From NCBI RefSeq assembly GCF_000306235.2, contig NZ_AKWZ02000010.1, forward strand, positions 1 through 64,000: 64,000 nt of DNA, read 5' to 3'. Position numbers and translations under genes: made by a program. Positions 58,200-64,000 of this stretch are shown here, one piece after another. Position 1 is the first letter of the stretch, and each line of letters begins with the position of its first letter. This DNA comes from Leptospira fainei serovar Hurstbridge str. BUT 6 (lineage in GTDB: Bacteria > Spirochaetota > Leptospiria > Leptospirales > Leptospiraceae). The notes beneath the pieces are model-generated. The model did not search any database. It had not been told where the DNA came from and worked only from the letters and a program-made list of their open reading frames with translations.

Positions 58200-59549
58200 A
58201 TGGCAAATTTTCCTACCTCCCTAATGGGCCAGCGAGTCCTCGTTCTGGGCGGAGGTGTTTCCGGAATGGCTGCACTCCGTCTCCTTCGAGAAAGACAGGC
58301 CGTTCCCATCCTCTGCAATTCCCAACCCGTACCTTCCTTCACGGAAACGTACGTAGGTGAAGACGTTTCGTTAACTTCCCTACTTCCGTTGACCCTAATT
58401 GTCAAAAGTCCCGGATTATCTCCCGAGCATCCTATCATTCAACAGGCTCATTCGCTTTTCATTCCGGTTGTCTCCGAAGTGGAATTCGCGCGTACATTCT
58501 TTTTCGGTAAATTGATAGGGGTAACCGGAACCGACGGAAAATCCACTACGACGGCGCTAACATGCCATCTTCTATCAAAAGATTTTCCGGGAGCACAGGC
58601 CGGCGGAAATATCGGACATGCATTTAGCGATTTCTGCCTGGGCCCGATTCCACTCGCGGTTTTGGAACTGTCCAGTTACCAATTAGAGGATTCAGGACCT
58701 TTATCACTTGATGTTTCCGTAATTCTCAATTTGGCTCCGGATCATTTAGAACGTCATGGAACTTTGGATAACTATTTTGCTGCTAAAGCTAGAATTATCG
58801 ATAAAAATAGTTCGAAACATACTCTAGTCGTTAGCTCCAAGTTATTCAGAGAACGAATTCAGCAAATGAATTGCCTCTGCAAAGTTAGCACGTTCGGCAG
58901 AGAAGAAGGAAATGATGCGAGAATTTTGGACGAAGAACGGATCATTCAGACTGCAAAAGCCGAATATGATGCAAAAACCTTTCTGCTGTTCGGCGGTCAT
59001 AATCTGGAAAATTTGAGCGCTGCGATTCTTGCTGCGGAAGCAGCAGGAGGAAATCCTGCGAATATTCAGCAGGCCATTTCTAGTTTTGCGGGCCTACCCC
59101 ATCGCTTCCAACAAGCGGGACGTGCAGCCGGGATAACGTTTATCAACGATTCTAAATCGACAAACCTTCATAGTATGCTCGCGGGAATGAGTACCTGGAA
59201 GGAAAAGAAAACCACATGTCTAATTCTTGGTGGAAGACCTAAATCGGAATCCTTCGAACCTCTAAGGCAATTTCTGAAATCCGGTATCGGCTGGGTGATT
59301 CTCTTGGGAGAAGCAAGAGCTGCCTGGGCCTCCGAAATTTCACCTCTTCTCGGAGATCATCTTGTTTCGGTGGAAAACTTGGAAGAGGCATTCTCCTGGC
59401 TCAAGACCGCGATTCGCTCCGGAAGAGCAAGATTGCAATCCGTAGTATTTTCCCCAGCCTGCGCCAGCTTCGATCAATATAAGAATTTTGAAGAGAGAGG
59501 GGAACATTTCTTAAGCTTAGTACGGCAGTGGGCGCAAGAGGAGCCCTGA
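58200..59549 (+). CDS. murD: UDP-N-acetylmuramoylalanine-D-glutamate ligase
   Basis: This 449-residue Mur ligase adds D-glutamate to UDP-MurNAc-L-Ala in the cytoplasm. The N-terminal Rossmann-like domain carries VLVLGGGVSGMAAL. The ATP P-loop is GVTGTDGKSTTTAL, with K114. The central domain has LELSSYQLED and NLAPDHLERHG, and the C-terminal domain has FINDSKSTN. All key blocks are intact and the size is usual. It is divergent from the STAS gene and converges with the HD-GYP gene. Confidence 0.95.
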   Translation: MANFPTSLMGQRVLVLGGGVSGMAALRLLRERQAVPILCNSQPVPSFTETYVGEDVSLTSLLPLTLIVKSPGLSPEHPIIQQAHSLFIPVVSEVEFARTFFFGKLIGVTGTDGKSTTTALTCHLLSKDFPGAQAGGNIGHAFSDFCLGPIPLAVLELSSYQLEDSGPLSLDVSVILNLAPDHLERHGTLDNYFAAKARIIDKNSSKHTLVVSSKLFRERIQQMNCLCKVSTFGREEGNDARILDEERIIQTAKAEYDAKTFLLFGGHNLENLSAAILAAEAAGGNPANIQQAISSFAGLPHRFQQAGRAAGITFINDSKSTNLHSMLAGMSTWKEKKTTCLILGGRPKSESFEPLRQFLKSGIGWVILLGEARAAWASEISPLLGDHLVSVENLEEAFSWLKTAIRSGRARLQSVVFSPACASFDQYKNFEERGEHFLSLVRQWAQEEP

Positions 59550-59585
59550 AGCCTCTTTCAAAATCGCCGTTTAAGAGTTTGAAAA

Positions 59586-61568
59586 CTATTTCGTCAGATG
59601 CGGATGGTGGGAAAGTCTTTCCCAAACTTTCGCCTCTACGAACATCTTCAGTAAATCGTTGTCCAAATGGTTGTCCTTAGATTCCATTTCCAGAATATCT
59701 AAGGCCCTATCGAGAGGGACGGCTTTTTTATACGGGCGATCCTTATCCGTCAACGCATCGAATATATCGGAGATGGTCATTATCCTGGATTGAACGGGAA
59801 TATCATCTCCGGATAAGCCTCGCGGATAGCCGCTTCCGTTCAGTTTTTCATGGTGAGCGTGAGCTATTGCCGGAACCATTTTCAAATCGCTCGTCCAAGG
59901 AATTTTACTTAAAAATTGAAACGTATGCTCCACATGAGATTCGATTTCCTTTCTTTCGTCGAAATCCAACGATCCCTTCTTGATGGTTAAAAAACCGAAT
60001 TCATAGGGAGAGAGCAAATCCATGCATTCGCCATCTGTCGTTGTATACTGTATTTTAGCTATGTCTTCCAAGAAATGCGAATTCGTTTCTTCTAATATAG
60101 AAGGTTCGTTCGATTGGCGAATGATCTGAAGCATGGAATTAAGACGCTTAAATTCTTCCGCTTTTTCGAATTCCAAGGACTTTTCAAAATCGACAAACCC
60201 GACGGTTCCGTGTCGTTTCAAATATTCAACTTTCTTTAAATTGAATCTGGATTCCAGGTCCTTGATCAAGAAACGAAAGCGCCAGTCTATTACGCTTAAC
60301 TCCAGATCTTCTAGCTTTTTGGCCTTTACCAGGACTTTTTCCCGGACACCGACTTTGCCGAAATCGTGCAAAAGGGATGCATACCGAATTTCTTTTAATT
60401 GTTCCTTGCTGAATCTAATATCCTTATACTTGCCCGAGTTGGCGCGATCCACGGTCTCGGCTAGGCCCACCGTTAATAACGCGACTCTAAAAGAATGACC
60501 GCTAGTGGTCGGATCTCGCGCCTCGATAGCATTTACGGAAGCGGTGACAAATCCTTCGAATAAGGTTTCGATCTCCCTTAAAAGATAATTATTCTGAATC
60601 GCGACGGCGGCCTGCCCTGCTACACCCAGAACCAATTGCGAGGAATAATCGTCGAAGGGTTGGATATCCTCCCCTTTCATTTGCTCGGCGGTGAGTTTTT
60701 GATTGAAATTGCGTTTCCGATTGATTAGCTGCAAGACTCCGACCACTTCACCCCGATGATCTTTCATCGGAACCACAAGCATCGATTTCGTATGATAGTT
60801 CGTTAATACGTCAAAGTTCCCGTTAAAAGTAAATTCGGTTCCTTCCGGCAAATTATAGACATCCGGCAGATTCAAGACTTTTCCGGTTTCCGCGACGTAA
60901 CCCGCGATACTAGCCTTATTGATCGGAAGTAAAAATTCTTCTCCTACGTTCAAAGCTGAAATTTTGAAACGTAAACTCTTAACGTAACTGATTTCATCTC
61001 TTTCCACCAGATACAAAGAACCGGAATCCGCATTACATATCTCCCTTGCGCTGAAGAGAATCTCACCCAACAATTTATCGAAATCCTTCTCGTTCGCGAG
61101 ACTGATTCCGATCCGAGTGAGTCGATTGATTTCGTACTTTGCCGTGTTGATTCGGTGCAGCAAATCAAATTGGTCCGTCACCATCTGCAGGTGAACGAAC
61201 GCATTCGCTAAATTCTTACATAGATGAAGGTCGGTCGCAGTGTCTGGAAGAATTCCGAAAATAAGATCGTCTTCTATTTCGGTCTGTCTATGTCCTTCAT
61301 AGGTCAGTTCCGCATTCAAAATAAAACGGGCAAGGATAAGAGGATTTAAACGAAGTTGTTCTCGAATGCGTCGATGCTCTTCTTCCAGCGTAGGCGCAGA
61401 TATATAAAAGACGATATTTACGAATTGCTCCGCGTCTCTGATTTCGGGAGAATCGTAAAAGTCCCGAAGAAGAAGAATATCCGGATTGAGTTTGTTCCGG
61501 AGAATAGTTAGTCTACGGTCTAAGATCCGATAATCCGTTACGATGTATTGCTTAAACTTGGACTCCAT
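59586..61568 (-). CDS. GAF and HD-GYP domain protein (cyclic-di-GMP phosphodiesterase type)
   Basis: This 660-residue cytoplasmic protein has an N-terminal region of unknown fold (1-140) and a GAF sensor domain at about 150-330 ([31 protein letters not shown]). An HD-GYP phosphodiesterase domain follows from about 340. The HD pair is H401-D402 in [13 protein letters not shown], and the [14 protein letters not shown] signature is at 572-585. In ordinary HD-GYP domains these lie much closer together. Here a ~110-residue insertion at about 422-533 splits the domain. The phosphodiesterase motifs themselves look intact. It would degrade c-di-GMP under control of the GAF ligand. The ATG start lies 266 bases before the flgE stop. 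Confidence 0.9.
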   Translation of the reverse strand: MESKFKQYIVTDYRILDRRLTILRNKLNPDILLLRDFYDSPEIRDAEQFVNIVFYISAPTLEEEHRRIREQLRLNPLILARFILNAELTYEGHRQTEIEDDLIFGILPDTATDLHLCKNLANAFVHLQMVTDQFDLLHRINTAKYEINRLTRIGISLANEKDFDKLLGEILFSAREICNADSGSLYLVERDEISYVKSLRFKISALNVGEEFLLPINKASIAGYVAETGKVLNLPDVYNLPEGTEFTFNGNFDVLTNYHTKSMLVVPMKDHRGEVVGVLQLINRKRNFNQKLTAEQMKGEDIQPFDDYSSQLVLGVAGQAAVAIQNNYLLREIETLFEGFVTASVNAIEARDPTTSGHSFRVALLTVGLAETVDRANSGKYKDIRFSKEQLKEIRYASLLHDFGKVGVREKVLVKAKKLEDLELSVIDWRFRFLIKDLESRFNLKKVEYLKRHGTVGFVDFEKSLEFEKAEEFKRLNSMLQIIRQSNEPSILEETNSHFLEDIAKIQYTTTDGECMDLLSPYEFGFLTIKKGSLDFDERKEIESHVEHTFQFLSKIPWTSDLKMVPAIAHAHHEKLNGSGYPRGLSGDDIPVQSRIMTISDIFDALTDKDRPYKKAVPLDRALDILEMESKDNHLDNDLLKMFVEAKVWERLSHHPHLTK

Positions 61569-61768
61569 TCCTTAACGGCCCATCCTACGAGGATTCTATA
61601 TTCATGAAAAGGAGAATTTTCTAAGCTTCAACTCGGGAGCTCCATCAGAAAAGAAGAACATACTGGAAATTCAGTATACTCGAGGGGAGCGACTTAGATC
61701 ACATTCCATTCCTCATTGAGAAATTAGATCGAAAAAACGAAAAAAACCTCAAAGACTTAGCAAAATAA

Positions 61769-61801
61769 AAAGCGCTTCCCGCAAAATTTGCAAGAAGCGC
61801 T
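61769..61801 (-). terminator. terminator of the flgD-flgE transcript
   Basis: AAGCGCTTC (61769-61777) pairs with GAAGCGCTT (61793-61801). On the minus strand it is followed by TTTATTTTG. It lies 34 bases after the flgE stop. Confidence 0.8.
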
Positions 61802-61834
61802 TAACTATCTTCGTCTAATCGTTGTTTAGGCGAA

Positions 61835-63229
61835 TTAACGTTTCAATCCTAAAACTTCCTGCAACATCTGATCGGTTGTAGTGATCGTTCTTGAATTTGC
61901 CTGGAACCCTCTTTGGGTTACGATCATATCGGTAAATTGATCGGATAAATCCACATTGGACATTTCCAGTAATCCGGCGTTAATCTTCCCGCGCCCTGCG
62001 ATTCCGGCTTCCCCGATCAAAGCTTCTCCCGAGTTGTTCGAAAAAGCGAACATAGTATCTCCGGCTTTATCTAGACCGGCTGGGTTATTAAACACTGCGG
62101 TAGCAATTCTAGCTAACGGTTGTTTTATGCCGTTGGAATAAACCCCGGTAATCGTTCCTGAATTATCGATCGAGAAGGATTCCAGGTAACCCATCGTATA
62201 TCCGTCTTGCTTTACGGCTTTCGTCGTAAAATCCGAGGAGAACTGGGTAATTCCATCCACCATGCCGGATTCGCCCAACGCTAAATCGAAACTTTGGACC
62301 TGCGGGTTCCCGGGAAGACGAAACGATACTTTGGCGTTCAATTTTCCGGTATTCATCATATCCGCCCCGTCGGAGACATATACGATTTTTCCGTCAGGGG
62401 TGAATCCGAATTCAAGTTCGGTACTACCGGGGAGTTGGGTGTTTTGTCCACCGGTTCCTGCTACGTCTACGGAAAGTTGAGTTGCATCCGTTAAGGATAC
62501 GCGTCCTTTCCAAGTATTTTCCCTGACTTTGTAGAATTCCATTTTCAGTTCGCGCTGCTCTCCCTGATCATCGAACACTTTGATCGTGGTTACATGGCCG
62601 CGTCTTTGTTTCGGATCGGGATCATTGATAAAAGCGGTAATTTCCTCGGGAGTTGCATCCGGAGGCACGGCAGGCACCGACGAGTTCAAGTTGGATCTGA
62701 AATCTATCTTGGAAGTTGCTCTCGCAGGTTCTTTAGAATATACCGGAATAATAATATCTTCCACGGAACCGGAGGAATTGATGAACTTATTCCCCTTTTC
62801 GTCCAGACGAGAATTCCATCCTTGAACTTTCAAACCGTTCGCGGGATTTACGTAGTATCCGTTTTTATCCAAGTTAAAAGCGCCCGCTCTCGTATAGAAC
62901 TGCTTATCTCCGTCCTTCACGATGAAGAATCCTTCTCCGGAGATCGCCACGTCGGTATTCTTACCGGTCGTCTGTAAGGCGCCTTGCGTCATAATCTTAT
63001 CGATTGCCGCAATTAAAGCTCCGAGACCCACTTGTTGCGGGTTCACCCCTCCGATATTTTCCTTCGGTTCGGAGGCACCTCGCAATTCTTGGGATATCAT
63101 ATCCTGAAACGTTACCCGTTCCGTTTTGAAACCGTGGGTGTTCACGTTGGAAATGTTGTTTCCGATCACATCCATCCTGACTTGGTGGTTTTTTAGACCG
63201 GAAACTCCCGAATACAGAGATCTCATCAT
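61835..63229 (-). CDS. flgE: flagellar hook protein FlgE
   Basis: This 464-residue protein forms the hook of the periplasmic flagellum. The N-terminal rod/hook motif ([19 protein letters not shown], then [12 protein letters not shown]) and C-terminal motif ([20 protein letters not shown]) define the family. The middle carries the D1/D2 domains. Spirochaete hooks are cross-linked through lysinoalanine between a conserved Cys and Lys. I see no cysteine in the mature sequence, so that cross-link is doubtful here. It starts 27 bases after the flgD stop, with a terminator behind. Confidence 0.95.
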   Translation of the reverse strand: MMRSLYSGVSGLKNHQVRMDVIGNNISNVNTHGFKTERVTFQDMISQELRGASEPKENIGGVNPQQVGLGALIAAIDKIMTQGALQTTGKNTDVAISGEGFFIVKDGDKQFYTRAGAFNLDKNGYYVNPANGLKVQGWNSRLDEKGNKFINSSGSVEDIIIPVYSKEPARATSKIDFRSNLNSSVPAVPPDATPEEITAFINDPDPKQRRGHVTTIKVFDDQGEQRELKMEFYKVRENTWKGRVSLTDATQLSVDVAGTGGQNTQLPGSTELEFGFTPDGKIVYVSDGADMMNTGKLNAKVSFRLPGNPQVQSFDLALGESGMVDGITQFSSDFTTKAVKQDGYTMGYLESFSIDNSGTITGVYSNGIKQPLARIATAVFNNPAGLDKAGDTMFAFSNNSGEALIGEAGIAGRGKINAGLLEMSNVDLSDQFTDMIVTQRGFQANSRTITTTDQMLQEVLGLKR

Positions 63230-63256
63230 AGCGTTTGTACCTCGATACTTTCTATC

Positions 63257-63937
63257 TTATTCATAATTACGTTCATTTGGTTTACCGGGAAAGCTCCAAC
63301 CGGGAGCTCCCGAATTCCATTCTTCACCGGTCTCCTCTGCCGCTTGATTGGCGGAAGGAAGGTTTGATGTTGGAACTGCTGCAGTCGTTTGGTTTCCGTT
63401 TGAGGGAGAAGAGGGTACGCTTTTCGTGCTCGATTCGGCTTGATTCAAGACGCTCGGATCGGTAATAAGCGTAATCGCATCGATCTCGACGGTTCTTCCG
63501 TTCACTCGTACGAACGATTTTCCCTCTCCATCAAAAAAGAGAGCTCCGGCTAATCCGACTACGTTCTCTCCCGTTACGAAATCCGGCCCGGAGACGACTT
63601 TACCGACCAGCGAGAAGCTTTGACGATTGGTCATCTTCCCGATTCCTTGGGAAATATTATTCATCTGCTCCAACGAAGAGAATTGCGCCATCTGAGCGAT
63701 AAAGTCCTGATCCTTAACCGGATTTGTAGGGTCTTGCGATGATAATTGCGTGATCAATAATTTAAGAAAATCATCTTTTCCTAAAGCCTTTGCGGTGGAA
63801 CGAATCTCGATACCTTGGAGTCCGCTCTTTTCTTCCTTCTCCAATTTCTCGAAATGGTTCTTTAAATTGAAGCTTCTGTCTCCTTCGAGATAACGACTAC
63901 GCGAGGCTTCGCTGCTTACAGCGTTTGTATCCGGCAT
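63257..63937 (-). CDS. flgD: flagellar hook assembly scaffold FlgD
   Basis: This 226-residue cap protein needed for hook polymerisation carries the core block [20 protein letters not shown] followed by [20 protein letters not shown]. It also has a conserved carboxy region ([16 protein letters not shown]). The Ser/Pro/Asn-rich tail after residue 160 is lineage-specific. The ATG at 63937 shares its first base with the TAA of the upstream frame (TAATG), as in tightly coupled operons. It is followed directly by flgE. Confidence 0.93.
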   Translation of the reverse strand: MPDTNAVSSEASRSRYLEGDRSFNLKNHFEKLEKEEKSGLQGIEIRSTAKALGKDDFLKLLITQLSSQDPTNPVKDQDFIAQMAQFSSLEQMNNISQGIGKMTNRQSFSLVGKVVSGPDFVTGENVVGLAGALFFDGEGKSFVRVNGRTVEIDAITLITDPSVLNQAESSTKSVPSSPSNGNQTTAAVPTSNLPSANQAAEETGEEWNSGAPGWSFPGKPNERNYE

Positions 63938-64000
63938 TATGGTTTCCTCAAACTAAGACGTTTAAACGTCTCTCCGTATTCTTGTCGGCGGTTTGCGGAA
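63937..64000 (-). CDS. C-terminal end of an upstream flagellar gene (possibly fliK), partial
   Basis: A minus-strand frame enters from the right edge, stays open through 20 codons ([20 protein letters not shown]) and stops with TAA at 63937-63939, overlapping the flgD ATG by one base. This coupling and the usual fliK-flgD-flgE order suggest the hook-length control gene. Too little is in the window to confirm it. Confidence 0.5.
   Translation of the reverse strand, partial: SANRRQEYGETFKRLSLRKP

Noticed and set aside
63956..63971. 16-bp perfect palindrome AGACGTTTAAACGTCT
   Set aside because: Striking as an operator, but it lies inside the probable last codons of the upstream flagellar gene (ETFKRL), so it may be a coding coincidence.

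Overview
The window looks like chromosomal DNA of a spirochaete, most likely Leptospira. This is an inference. It rests on the periplasmic-flagellum genes flgE and flgD, many lipoproteins with relaxed spirochaetal lipoboxes, frequent TTG and GTG starts, a PTPS-III type pterin enzyme, a TMEM43-family protein, and a 23S rRNA 5' end with no 16S gene or tRNA within 800 bases upstream. Base composition is moderate and even. I see no insertion sequence, prophage, integrase, CRISPR array or tRNA gene. Most of the window is ordinary, well-kept core genome with several lineage-specific genes between.

Layout. 1-800: 5' end of a 23S rRNA gene on the minus strand, its leader, and non-coding DNA. 800-9.1 kb: amino-acid permease, small membrane protein, a lipid-flavoured minus-strand group (condensation-domain acyltransferase-like protein, fatty acid desaturase, membrane-bound AraC regulator), acyl-CoA dehydrogenase, membrane-anchored GH18 protein. 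9.4-15.2 kb: small lipoprotein plus secreted subtilase, a spirochaetal hypothetical, thiol peroxidase Bcp, leucyl aminopeptidase, lytic transglycosylase. 15.2-20.3 kb: ferredoxin/metallo-beta-lactamase fusion, solute-binding protein, acetoacetyl-CoA synthetase, membrane protein, PTPS-III enzyme, DUF1858 protein. 20.5-27.6 kb: the cell-shape operon mreB-mreC-mreD-mrdA-rodA and a hypothetical gene. 27.8-35.9 kb: Ppx/GppA phosphatase, a decayed TPR remnant, a small hypothetical, and the 2-oxoglutarate dehydrogenase operon in the order sucB-lpd-sucA. 35.9-44.1 kb: PBP1A, MBL hydrolase, rhomboid protease, lipoate ligase, glyA, a small secreted peptide, an SDR. 44.1-48.3 kb: a LytS/LytTR-type two-component pair divergent from an outer-membrane barrel and a FecR-domain protein with a CxxCH motif. 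48.4-55.3 kb: two giant adjacent lipoproteins. 55.8-61.6 kb: TMEM43 protein, trpC, STAS protein, murD, GAF/HD-GYP protein. 61.8-64 kb: flgE, flgD and the end of an upstream flagellar gene.

Themes. Envelope building dominates (MreBCD/RodA/PBP2, PBP1A, MurD, lytic transglycosylase, GH18, lipoproteins), followed by central carbon and lipid metabolism (2-oxoglutarate dehydrogenase with a lipoate ligase nearby, acyl-CoA dehydrogenase, acetoacetyl-CoA synthetase, desaturase). The most interesting unexplained pieces are the two-component/outer-membrane/FecR-CxxCH locus with a repeat-bearing intergenic region, the giant lipoprotein pair, the MBL-ferredoxin fusion, an HD-GYP protein with a large internal insertion, a three-hairpin cluster at 20.5 kb, and a 55-residue secreted peptide at 42.8 kb.
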